NCBI GenBank assembly: GCA_023055425.1
Contig: JALGPY010000015.1
Location: 2,292,001-2,356,000 of the forward strand
DNA length: 64,000 bases
Reading direction: 5' to 3'
Origin: Linanthus parryae
Lineage: Eukaryota; Streptophyta; Magnoliopsida; Ericales; Polemoniaceae
This document shows, piece by piece, positions 1-10,398 of the stretch. Position numbers and translations under genes: made by a program. Position 1 is the first letter of the stretch; every line of letters starts with the position of its first letter. Under the pieces are notes generated by a model, which made no database searches, had not been told where the DNA came from, and worked only from the letters and a program-made list of their open reading frames with translations.

Positions 1-739
1 TGCTATGATTAACGACTTCATGCCTAGAGCTAAACTTCTACAATTTCTCTCTAATTATAGTGTAAAAGTAAAACTATCAACCCGAAAAGCACGCAAAATT
101 ATATAAAACATGCAAGAAATATAACTCTAATAGAGAGTTATCAAATTGTTATGGAAATATACAATTAGATGAAGGAAATAGCAACTTTGAGGCATGTTGG
201 AATGTTGTCTTTTAGGGATACAATAAGTTGTGCCGGTTCGGCAGCTAACATTTGCAGTGACAATGTGATTGAATGTGATGTCTAATCTTGTGGAGTTATG
301 GCTTGTTTATAGTACACGAAAGAACGCGAATAAGTTCTTTTCAAAAAGGGTGTTTTTTCATACCAATGTGACTTTTTTATAATAACACAACCCTTCAGTA
401 ACAAAAAATAACCGCTATAAGTATCAACATATATAAAAACAGAAAAAGAATATACTGATTGATATGAACTTTTGAAGATCTTATTTCACTAATTCCGTAT
501 AGGAGTGAATTTAGTATGTTTTGCTTGATTTGTTGATTTTAATAGAAGTGAGTATCGTATTTTGTAAGTCAGTGTTACTCCTTGACAAATTTATAAATTT
601 TGAACCAAACCGCTTTTGTGGGCGTACCGAACCAAACCATTTGTAACCAGTTCAGTTTTGGTTTTGGTTTTTCTTCAAACTGAAAATCACGGTTCGGTTT
701 GGATTTGGCAAAATTGCAATGCATGTACCAACAGTTTGC
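1..739. other. AT-rich intergenic DNA, no gene seen
   Basis: No convincing coding frame, RNA gene or repeat boundary is visible. At 600-720 there are several AACCGAACC / GGTTCGGTTTGG words in both orientations. Similar words occur at 1595-1640 beyond the next MITE, so an older inverted-repeat element may have been split by that MITE. I could not find its ends. Confidence 0.4.
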
Positions 740-1555
740 TTTTTCCGGCAAGTGGTACCCAAATTTTAAAATCATGCACCACAAGTCCCCAAACCTTCAA
801 AATTCTTTCAGCGAGGTACCCTTCTGTTAACTTTCCATCCATATTGGACGGAATAATGTAAATAGACTATTTTACCCTTCATTTTCACTCCTAAATTTGT
901 TTCAAATTACATGTTTACAAACAAATCAAACAAAAGAAATTAGGAGTAGTAAAATTTTAATTTAAAAATTCATATACATGTAAATATAATATTTTTTTCA
1001 TAAAAAAATAATCTTACATATATTTACTTAAGAAATACTACTACAAATCATTACAATAAAAAAAAACTAATAAAAATGTCAGGTGGCAACTCTTGTGTTT
1101 GTTGTTAAAATGTACAAAAATACTTGTACTTTATTATTTTATTAAAAAAAATACATGTAAAGTTATAAAAGTTTGAAAAAATAAAATTTTATAATAACTT
1201 TGTTAAAAGGTTAAAGACTTTAAGATTGGCGGATATTTGCTAATAAAAACATATTTCATATATCGATATGATGTAAGAATATGTAATTTTGATGAAATAT
1301 ATGACATTATCTTTTCTATATCAAATTAGTAAATTACGATATTATTATTTTTAATTATTTTTTTGGACTTGTTAATAAAATGTACCACTTTAGAAAATTA
1401 GAGGTGAAAATAAAGGGTACAATAGACTTTTTATATTATTTCATCCAATATGGATGGAAAGTTAATTGAAAGGTAGCTAGCTGAACGAGTTTAAGAAGTT
1501 TGGGACCTGTGGAGCATGATTTTAAAGTTTGGGTACCCACTTGCCGAAAAAAAAA
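740..1555. mobile_element. Long-TIR MITE (Mutator-like or foldback type)
   Basis: About 155 bp at the left end (740-895) matches the reverse complement of the right end (1400-1555) with scattered differences. The outer part of both arms reads CGGCAAGTGGTACCC, with GGGTACCC on the right, and both contain the reverse-complementary words around CATCCATATTGG. The 500-bp core is very AT-rich and non-coding. Long TIRs with no coding capacity suit a Mutator-like or foldback MITE. I could not fix a target duplication, so the outer ends are good to about 10 bp. Confidence 0.6.
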
Positions 1556-1959
1556 TTGGGTACCTAAGGGGTATTTTGGCCTTTGTATTTTGGTGAAAAC
1601 CGAGGCGGACCTAACCGTTTACAACCCTACAACCAGTCATAACAACGATTACTATAACCATATTGTGAAATTGGGACACGTCATAAATCTCAAAGCCATG
1701 TTGACCGATATTGTAACCATTCGGAACCAGAGATGTTTGCAAGCTTGGACTTAGGCTGGCTGTGTCATACTTTACGCATCAAACGAGCTGGGAAATGTTG
1801 TAAATTTTGAAAAACAGAAGACTTTTCCAAGGCTAGACAAGCTCAGACCAGAAAGATATATTCTAGCATCAATAAAGTCATCAAGGCAGGAATCGGCCTA
1901 GGTAGCCTTATGAATTTCACTCTAAGAAAGGACAACTCTTCAGATACACCGTCGGTTAC

Positions 1960-2486
1960 TTTGAATCAAAACTAGTTGCTTGGAAACAATGCTCTCTAAA
2001 CTTCACAGGGAAGATAGTTCTGATTCGATCCACGCTGCCTTCCATTCTCAACTGCCTCTTCTCTCTATTCTGAGCCTCGCAACATTTTATTCAGAAACAG
2101 AGATTCAGTATTAACTGAAGCCATGAAGGAACACACTAGGAATGTTGGTCCTACCCACCTGTATCATCCCGTTAATGAAAGAGGACTTGGGCTTTGCGAT
2201 TTAAAATCTCATAAACAAACTCTCCTAGCAAACGTGGCTAATCAAAATACATTGTCCAACTTGAACACGCCGTTCAGGGAAATACTTGCGTAAGAAACCT
2301 TCCTTGAAGTGAAATTCCGTCTCTGGCCTCTTGGGTAGAAAAGCTTACGTTGGAGTAGAGAACTTCTCAACATGGCTTATGCAGGATTATAGGAAATTGA
2401 CGTTATTATAAACGCTTTCACATATCACTGGACTTCAAGCAGGTTTCTTCCTTGCTCCTACATAACCACGTGGTTCAGGCTTTCAA
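1960..2486 (+). pseudogene. LINE reverse transcriptase C-terminal remnant (part 1)
   Basis: Conceptual translation on the plus strand gives stretches typical of the C-terminal half of plant L1-type LINE ORF2. Around 1970-2060 it reads LVAWKQCSLNFTGKIVLIRS, the conserved segment after the polymerase core. Around 2170-2210 it reads NERGLGLCDLKSH, matching the usual GGLGIRDL motif. Several stops and frame changes show it is dead. It is cut at 2486 by the copia element and appears to continue at 7590, 8195 and 9613. The start near 1960 is only where recognisable protein begins. Confidence 0.65.
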
Positions 2487-2839
2487 TGAAAACTAACTGT
2501 GATTTTAGGGTTTGTTCACCATAGATGCAGAGAGAAGAGGAACGAGAGAATGAAGGGACGAATTAGGGTTCAAGTCTCCTTAATTTCCATTGATGAGAAA
2601 ACGATGATTAAATACAGAGTATCCAACGGTCTCATTGTGAGCCGTTGGATCAAATCTAATCAGATCATATTTTTGACAAATATTACTAAGGCCCAACTAC
2701 TAACTGAGTTGTTACAAAAATATCTATAGTAATTGTAAAAGGGCACACCAGTTCTTGAAACGTCACAGAGGCCCCTCTGCCGTCCACTTCCGTTAGCTTT
2801 GTTCCGTTTGAGCTCTTCTTCTGTTACTCTCCGTTAATA
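2487..2839 (-). repeat. Copia 3' LTR
   Basis: Direct repeat of 7237-7589, 353 bp in both copies, beginning TGAAAACTAACTG on the plus strand and ending GTTAATA. Six substitutions separate the copies, four of them in the last 40 bp. Confidence 0.93.
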
Positions 2840-2846
2840 GCCCCCG

Positions 2847-5800
2847 TCAAACTGATGGTGGTGGATGAAACGCCATAAGTTTGTCTTTAAGTTCTTGAAA
2901 GCGAGGTGTAGGCAATCCCTTGGTAAAAATATCAGCTAGTTGATGTGAGCTGTCAACAAAAGACACAATAAGTTAACGTCGTAAAGCCTTCTCTCTGACA
3001 AAATGATAAGTCAATTTCGATATGCTTCGTATGAGCGTGCATAATCGGATTGGCAGTCATTTTGACAGCAGAAGCATTATCACACCATAAAACTGGTGGA
3101 GTAAGAATTGGAATATGAAGATCACGAAAGAGAAGTTTAAGCCAATATAATTCAGTTGCAGTAACAGCTAATGCTCTATACTCAGCTTCGGTTGATGAAC
3201 GGGCCACAGTAGGTTGTTTCTTGGCGGCCCAATGTATTGGGTTGGGCCCAAGAAACAAAACAAAACCACTTGTACTTCTGCGATCAGTTGGGTTACCAGC
3301 CCAATCTGCATCTGCAAAAGCTTGGATTGGGCCTGGTGGAGAGTTAGGCCCAGCAGAATAAAAGAGACCATGTCCAGAAGTGCCTTTGATGTATCGTAAA
3401 ATTCGCTTGGCACCAATCAAATGCACATTTGTGGGATTGTGCATAAATTGACACAAATGATTTATGGCAAATGAGATGTCAGGTCTTGTAAATACTAAGT
3501 ATTGCAAAGAACCCAAAAGTTGTCTATAAACGGATGGATCATCAAGAAGATCATCATTTGCATGAAATTTCCCAGAAGAGGGAAGAGGATTTGGACAAGG
3601 TTTGGTGAGAAGCATATTAAACTTTTGCAGTAAGTCATGCACATATTTAGATTGGTGTATAAAAATGCCAGCTGAAGTTCTCTTGATTTCTAAACCCATA
3701 AAATAATGAAGAGAATCCAGATTTTTCATGTCAAACTCAGAGTGAAGGCAATGCACCAAATGAGGTAGGTAAGAAGTGTCATTTCCAGTGAGAACAATGT
3801 CATCAACATAGAGCAGAAGTAAAGTAATGCCAGTTTTGGTATTTCTAACAAAAAGAGAAGAGTCTGCATGTGATTGATTGAAGCCAAGACAGAAAATGTA
3901 AGATGTGAATTTGGAGAACCATGTTCTTGGAGCCTGTTTCAATCCATTTATGGATTTATGCAGTTTGCAAACAAAATCAGGTTTAATAGGATCAACAAAA
4001 CCTTGAGGTTGTTGCATAAAAACAGTTTCTTGAAGTTGGCCATGAAGAAATGCATTCTTAACATCTAATTGATGAAGAGGCCAATTATAAGTGGTTGCAA
4101 GAGCCAAAACAGTTCTAACAGTAGCATGTTTAATAACAGGACTAAAAGTTTCATCAAAGTCTACACCAGGGGTTTGATGAAACCCTTTTGCAACAAGTCT
4201 AGCTTTATATCTAGACACACTACCATCAGTGTTGAATTTTGTTTTAAAAACCTATTTGTTACCGACCACATTTTCATGTGGAGGTTTAGGAACAAGGCTC
4301 CAAGTGTTTTGTTGTATGAGGCTAAGATACTCATCAGTCATGGCTTGTTGCCACTGTGAGTGCTTCTTAGCCTCAGTAAAACTAGTAGGATCAGGTGCAG
4401 AAATATGATGTGCAGATAAATGTGTATAATGATAACCAAAACCAGGAAGAGACTTCTTCTTGAAAGAAGAGGAGGGATCAGAAGTACCAGGGTTACCATT
4501 AATGGTGGAAAGATCCAAAATCTTCTTTTTATAGATTCCAGATTTGCTTCTTGTTCTCATGGGATGCCCAGAGTGTGATGGTTGAACCAGAGTCTCTGCT
4601 AGTGCCATGTCTATTAATGGTGAAGAAGGCAGTATCTGTTCTTGTGTAGTTATATGTTCTTGATGAGTGTCATCATCACCACTAGACTGCACCAGACATG
4701 GACTAGGAACAGCTGCATCAGACACTTGAGTACCATGGAGTGGTATTTCATCATTTCCAGGGACAGGTGCAGGGGGATGAACCCAGGAGCAGGAGCATTA
4801 ATAATGTCTGGAGAGACATTAATGGTGTCTGATGATGAAACAGGAGGAGCTGCATTAATATCATTCAATGTGTCAGAATAGGGAAATAAATGTTCAATAA
4901 ATATAACATATCTACTAATATAAAACTTTTGTGATGCTTTGTGATAACAGATATAGCCTTTGTAATTATCTGCATAACCAAGAAATATGCATTTTAATGT
5001 TCTAGCATCTAATTTTGATTTAGTGTAAGGTCTAAGATTAGGAAAACAAGCACAACCAAAGACTTTGAGAATATCATAATCAGGTTTAGTTTTAAACAAG
5101 AGTTCAAAAGGAGATTTATCATGAGTATTTGCACTAGGCATTCTGTTTATAAGATAAATTGAAGTGGCAATAGCATGATACCAAAAGCAGTGAGGTAAAC
5201 CAGCATGTTGAAGAAGAGTAATTGCAGTTTCTAAAATGTGCCTATGCTTTCTTTCTGAAACACCATTTTGTTGTGGTGTATGTGGGCAAGATTTCTGATG
5301 TGTAATGCCATGATCTTGCAAGAAATGTTGAAATACAAAGGACATATATTCACCTCCTCCATCTGATCTTAGAATCTTAATTTTGTGTCCAAGCAAATTT
5401 TCAACATGCAACTTAAATTTAGGGAAAACATAAGTAACCTCTGATTTATGAAATAGAGGAAAAAGCCATGTATATCTAGTGTGATCATCAATGAAAAGAA
5501 CATAAAATCTATAACCATGAATAGATTTAACAGAAGAGGGACCCCAAACATCAGAGTGCAAGAGATGTAATGGTGTATGTGTGATAGTGTTAGAATTATG
5601 ATATGGTAACCTGGTAATTTTGCCTTTCAAACAAGATTCATAAACTTTAGAATCAGAAGATAACTTATAAGAAGAACCAAATATTTTAAACAAAACACTG
5701 TTTGCTGGATGACCCAGTCTATAATGCAACAAAGGCACATTTATTGTGCTACCCAAACAAGCCTTGGGTGTAGATGAAGAACCAGAAAAAGGAGAAGCAT

Positions 5801-7221
5801 ATATGGGATAAAGACCATGTTCACTCAAGCCTTGATAGAGAATTTTTCAAATTTCCAAGTCCTGGATAGAGAAAGAGTTGGCATTAAAAGTAAAATAACA
5901 ATTATGTTGGTGGCATACTTGATAAACAGATAACAAATTTGTAACAAGATTAGGAACATGAAGTGTATTTGGTAAAGTGAAAGAATGAGATTTAGTGTTA
6001 AGTGTGGCTATGCCAGTGTGTGTAATGGAAGAGGTTTGACCATTACCCATGGTCACAGAATCAGAAACAGAGTATGTATCAGCCAGAGACAAGTTTCTTA
6101 AATCAGCAGTCATATGGTTGGTTGCTCCTGAATCAGAAAGCCAGTAATCTGGAGTAGAGGAGCCAGAGGTTGCAGCATTGTAAGTTGTGAGTTGTTCAGG
6201 TGGTGGTTTCCCTTGGTAAGAGTAATCCATTCGATGCCAGCAATCAACAGCAGTGTGATAGTCTCGGCCACAAATTTGGCAATTAACAGGTGTGGACCCA
6301 GGCTTAGAAGAGTGACCACCACTAGACTGACCACGGTTATGGTTCCCCTATAGTTACCTCGACCTCTAGGGTTTGAGTGATCGAATCGACCACTAGGGTT
6401 TTGACCAGAAAAAGAACCGTTACGACCATAGCCGCCGCCTGAACGGCCGTAGCCACCACGACCGGTGGTTGGACCAGGTCCAAGAACACCACGGCCACGA
6501 CCTCGACCCCGATAACCATAAAACCCATTAGAAGAAAGAAAGGCCGTGGGTGCAGAAAGGTCAGAGGCTTGATACTCATGCATCTGTTCTTCAGATTTAA
6601 GCAAAACATGTAGTTCTTCAAAACTAATAGGGCCAGAACGATTGTTACGAATAGTGGTTCGAAAAGAATTATACTCAGGGGGAGACCATTTAGCACATAT
6701 AAGAGCATATCTTCTTCATCAATACTAACCATAGAGACAGCAAGTTTATCACGAATAGCTTTAAGCTTTTGCATGTATAGATCCACAGAATCAGAACGTT
6801 TCTTCAAGGTTTGCAACTCAGATTTCAATTGCAAGATATGAGAGCGAGAGAGAGATGCATACCTCCCTTCTAGAGCAAGCCAGGCGTCTTAGGAAGAGAT
6901 CTTACCAATCACATGTGTGAGAGCTTCATAGGTGAGAGTGGCGTTGATGAGGGTTTGCAGAGCTTGATCTTGAGAATACCAGTCGCGATACGCCGGATTA
7001 GGAAGAAGACCGCCAGGAGTCGTCGGATCTGGAATAGTCGCCGGCGGAGGAGGAACAGAACCATCGATGTACCCATATAGATTCTGGGTACGAAAAATAG
7101 AAGATAGTTGATGTCTCCAGAGGACATAATTAGAGTTGTCAAGCTTGAAGGGCATAAGATTGTGGATATTTGAGAGAAGGTAGAGGGGATTGGTAGAGGA
7201 TTGAGCCATGGTAGCCAACAT
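2847..7221 (-). pseudogene. Copia gag-pol polyprotein, disrupted
   Basis: Reading on the minus strand from 7221: a gag N-terminus (7221-6889), gag core and Gly/Arg-rich tail, a CX2CX4HX4C zinc knuckle near 6290-6245 (CQICGRDYHTAVDC), aspartic protease with DSGA (6140), GAG-pre-integrase HYRLGHP (5735), integrase catalytic core with the SDGGGEY and HTPQQNGVSERKH motifs (5370-5260), RT with LLLYVDDIVL (3810), and RNase H. Breaks I can see are frameshifts near 6840-6890, 6685 and 6345, an in-frame TGA at 5849-5847, a frameshift near 4780, a TAG replacing the conserved Trp of NVVGNKW at about 4250, and a one-base insertion near 3010 followed by a stop in RNase H. No functional polyprotein can be made. 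Lineage may be Ale/Retrofit-like, which I infer only from motif style. Confidence 0.92.
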
Positions 7222-7223
7222 GT

Positions 7224-7236
7224 GGCTCTGATACCA
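7224..7236 (-). promoter_or_regulatory. Copia primer binding site (tRNA-iMet)
   Basis: On the minus strand TGGTATCAGAGCC sits immediately next to the 5' LTR. This complements the 3' end of plant initiator methionine tRNA, the usual primer of Ty1/copia elements. Confidence 0.93.
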
Positions 7237-7589
7237 TGAAAACTAACTGTGATTTTAGGGTTTGTTCACCATAGATGCAGAGAGAAGAGGAACGAGAGAA
7301 TGAAGGGACGAATTAGGGTTCAAGTCTCCTTAATTTCCATTGATGAGAAAACGATGATTAAATACAGAGTATCCAACGGTCTCATTGTGAGCCGTTGGAT
7401 CAAATCTAATCAGATCATATTTTTGACAAATATTACTAAGGCCCAACTACTAACTGAGTTGTTACAAAAACATCTATAGTAATTGTAAAAGGGCACACCA
7501 GTTCTTGAAACGTCACAAAGGCCCCTCTGCCGTCCACTTCCGTTAGCTTTGTTCCGTTTGAACCTTTCTTCTGTTACTCTCTGTTAATA
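7237..7589 (-). repeat. Copia 5' LTR
   Basis: Second copy of the 353-bp direct repeat; abuts the primer binding site, which defines it as the 5' LTR on the minus strand. Confidence 0.93.
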
Positions 7590-7762
7590 TTCATTAACCC
7601 AGAAGACAAGAATACGGAGGAATTCCTACTTCTCAATCAATGTGCATAACTTATTAGCCGAATCTCCATCCCAACATCAGGTCAACAAGATAACCAAATC
7701 TAGTTTCCACACCACTCAGGCAACACAGTGTAATCTGCCACAATCTTGTAACTCCCTTCTGG

Positions 7763-8194
7763 TAGGCTTGGCAATTCGGGTCAGTCCGTTGGGTTGCAGG
7801 TTGGGTCGAACCGTACGTGTCTGGTCAGAAATGGGTCGAGCCAAAGTCAACCTATTTATTTTCAGGTCGACCAGTTTCTGACCCGTAGCGGGTTCATGAC
7901 CAAACCCCTAACTTTGTGTCGGGTCCGTGTCGTCGTGTCAACCCCGTATACTGTTAGCATTATGCCTATGTTTTTTTGTCATAAAATGGCTAACGGTTAA
8001 AAATATGATAATTTTTGTGTTACGCAGTTTTAAACGGGTCGTTTTCGGTTGTACGTAATGATACCAACCCGAGCCGTTTATTCCCATGTCACTTTTGGAT
8101 CGACCCGTTGCGGGTTCGTGTCGACCCAAGCCCGCTAACTTCATATCGGGCACAGGTCGTGTCGTCATGCTGGGGTCGGAAATTACCAGGCTCA
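7763..8194. mobile_element. hAT-type MITE with 8-bp target duplication
   Basis: A 432-bp non-coding element. The left end reads TAGGCTTGGCAATTCGGGT and the right end, reversed, reads TGAGCCTGGTAATTTCCGAC; the word TGGCAATTCGGGT is common at hAT MITE ends. It is flanked by CCTTCTGG (7755-7762) and CCTTCTGC (8195-8202), an 8-bp duplication with 7 of 8 matches, the size made by hAT transposases. The interior is rich in GGGTCG/CGACCC words in both orientations. It lies inside the LINE remnant. Confidence 0.82.
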
Positions 8195-8780
8195 CCTTCT
8201 GCTAACTGTCTATGGGCCCACTCTCCTACTCTCCTTGGATAGACCTCTGGAAGACTTGCTCAAAACTTAAGCTACAGTCGAAGGTGTACTTGTTCTTCTG
8301 AAAATGTCTCATCACGCAAGTTTACCAATCAAAAATATACTTAGCCACATTAACATCCCCTCACCTTCTACCATGTCAGATCGCTCTGTCAAGAGGAAGA
8401 AGAAACTCGGTATCATTGTTTCTTCGACTATCCAAGTGTCTCAGCTTATTTTGGTTCGGATCTCGATTGGGAGTCAGATTCCCATTATGGTTGTTGCAGT
8501 CCCTCCTCAACAACCGAACTCATCATTTTCTTCCTTCACTCAAAAGGAGGACTGGACTTTAGTCATCATAATTCTGTAATAATTTTGACTTTCGGGAACT
8601 CAGAAACAAAATTAGCAATTCATGAGATAATAATCATCGCTACAAGTCATTCATTACCCGGAATCTCTCTAATCTCTAACAAACCTCTTCGACCAAAAGC
8701 AGCTGAGCGACAGCAATAACTTTCACACTTTTCATGATAATTGCGTCATGGGGAGCCCAAAAATTGTAGCCTGACTAGAT
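8195..8780 (+). pseudogene. LINE remnant, zinc-binding RT domain (part 2)
   Basis: The plus strand shows pieces of the zf-RVT domain that follows LINE reverse transcriptase: about 8228-8330 reads DLWKTCSKLKLQSKV then a segment resembling LFLWKMSHHASLPIKN, and about 8440-8490 in another frame reads YFGSDLDWESD, matching the usual VWFGSPLGW. Stops and a frame change near 8400 show decay. The order RT tail, zf-RVT, RNase H along the plus strand suggests one LINE spread over 1960-9790 by later insertions. Confidence 0.5.
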
Positions 8781-8785
8781 ACTTC

Positions 8786-9612
8786 TCTCTCCGTTCCACA
8801 ACATATACTTTTTTTAGAAGAAAGTAGTTCATATATTTTATTAAAGAGCGTTACGATTTATGGGCGATGTTACGTGCCCTTATTACAAATTCACGTTTTA
8901 CATACTTGACACAAAAACTGCTAAAAGACAAAAGCAAGGGCATGTATATCTGCAATAAGTGTGGCGATATCTTTGTTGTGTCGGATGGCTGTCATATTTT
9001 GGACTGTAAGGAGATTGTCTGTGAGTATGGTAATGTTACGGTAACCGTGAGATAGAAGCCATTTCATGAGTTCGAGGATTCCCCTGGTTTCAGCCGCTAG
9101 AGCTGACGAAACTTCAAAAGATGACCTTTCATGGGTTGCGGTGCAGCCTTCGCGTGTCCATCCTGCAGTGCTGAACATCTACTCCTTGTTCCATGTCACA
9201 TCCACAAAGAAAGTGATACTGTTAGTATCATGAGCTGTGTTGGTGGAGAAAGATGCAATGGTTGGGGCCGATGTATGCTTTTGTAACGGGTGCGATGCTT
9301 GAGGTTCTGAAGCGAGTGGTGAATAATCGAAAGGAAGGTTGCTTTATTCCGGTGGAGCCTTAATTGCCAGAGAATGAGGACAAAGAAATTTGTCTCATTT
9401 TGAGGAGATTTGAAGAGAGACATCCCTTTGTACTTTGCACATGCATTAAGGATATACTTTTGACTTATTAAATTTACAATATTGTTGGAAAGTAGGCAAT
9501 TAGAAATATAGACTATGGAAGAAAATCAAGCCAAAAAGTACATAATGGAACTGTAATGTTAGTGGACAAATATTTTTGTGACATTTTAAGAAAATTGAAC
9601 CGGCAGAGGGAG
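8786..9612. mobile_element. Possible Tc1/mariner-like element carrying a LINE fragment
   Basis: The left side reads TACTTCTCTCTCCGTTCC and the right side, reversed, reads TAACTCCCTCTGCCGG. Both resemble the CTCCCTCCGT ends of Stowaway/mariner elements and both abut a TA. The TIR match is short and imperfect. If real, this 0.8-kb element holds the inverted RNase H fragment at 8921-9423 and splits the plus-strand LINE. Confidence 0.3.
8921..9423 (-). pseudogene. LINE RNase H fragment, minus strand
   Basis: Minus-strand translation from 9178 gives an RVT_3-type RNase H half: TAGWTREG, then ERSSFEVSSALAAETRGILE (the first acidic motif) and ITILTDNL (Asp motif). The 9423-9196 part contains ILWQLRLHRNKATF, like the ILW-IW--RN segment upstream of RNase H in plant LINEs. 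A stop near 9180 separates the two parts. Its orientation is opposite to the RNase H fragment at 9613. Confidence 0.65.
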
Positions 9613-9790
9613 TTACTCCACCCTTGAAGGAGGACACATGTAATTTAGACACTTCAAGCAGAAGCTAGAGAGACATCTGAAGCCCTCAAATGGTTTCCAT
9701 CCCACGGATACTCTCTTAACATTGAACTATGGACCGACTCCAGAGTCCCAACCTCTAATCATTCTAATCAAGCGGCTAAAACAGGTATAC
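9613..9790 (+). pseudogene. LINE RNase H fragment, plus strand (part 3)
   Basis: Plus-strand translation around 9651-9745 reads LQAEARETSEALKWFPSHGY and then LNIELWTDS, the two acidic motifs of an LINE-type RNase H. It is related to, but in the opposite orientation from, the fragment at 8921-9423. It is probably the 3' end of the LINE beginning near 1960. Confidence 0.5.
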
Positions 9791-10398
9791 AGAAAGAAGT
9801 ATCACATAAACTCTTCAGTTCGTAATATTTACCCGCCTTACCGCGCAATTCAAGTTGTCACGGTCAAATTTGAAAAACATTATGTTATCAATCTGGTGCA
9901 TCAACCAACGGTGGAAGAATAGTACTTTAGAATCCAATGCTTTTACCTGAAGTTGAATACTCAAACGAGAGTACCTTAAAGAAACATGCTAAAGAAGAAA
10001 TAATGGTGCCTGCAACTCAACACTCAAGTATTTCCAAACAAGAAAACGAAATGACTTAACGAGTCTCTCTGCACAAGATTATTCTACTTGTTACTCAGCA
10101 ACTACCACAGGGACACCAACTATAAGTCTATAAGTGCACTAAATGACAAAAAATTAACTAAATAGAAGTCGAAGCAAGCTTTGCTTCAAGAGGAAAGTGA
10201 ACACCACTAGCTCATTGTGCCAACAAGTAGAAGTAATGAGGAATGAGATTGGCCTAAAGAAAGAAGCACTTTTCGTATTTAGTTCTATATAACATATGGA
10301 ATGATAGTTCCAACCAGCAGCATAAGAATACATTTTTTTTCTATCAGAGTTAAACAAGATCATAGCCTATGAATTGAACAAAAATATATGTTCATATA
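9791..10398. other. 3' flank of the valyl-tRNA synthetase gene
   Basis: Non-coding. The part nearest 10398 must hold the 3' UTR and polyadenylation site of the minus-strand synthetase gene. I see no clear AATAAA signal on the minus strand, which is common in plants. No other gene or repeat is recognised. Confidence 0.45.

Larger units (their letters stand above)
2487..7589 (-). mobile_element. Ty1/copia LTR retrotransposon, complete but inactivated
   Basis: A 5103-bp element with two 353-bp LTRs that differ at six positions (1.7%). The 5' LTR is at 7237-7589, followed on the minus strand by an initiator-Met primer binding site at 7224-7236. The 3' LTR is at 2487-2839, preceded by a short G-rich polypurine tract. 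Gag-protease-integrase-RT-RNase H order in one polyprotein places it in Ty1/copia. Candidate target duplication is TTCAA/TTCAT (4 of 5 match). Frameshifts and stops in the polyprotein make it non-autonomous. It lies inside an older LINE remnant. Confidence 0.93.
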
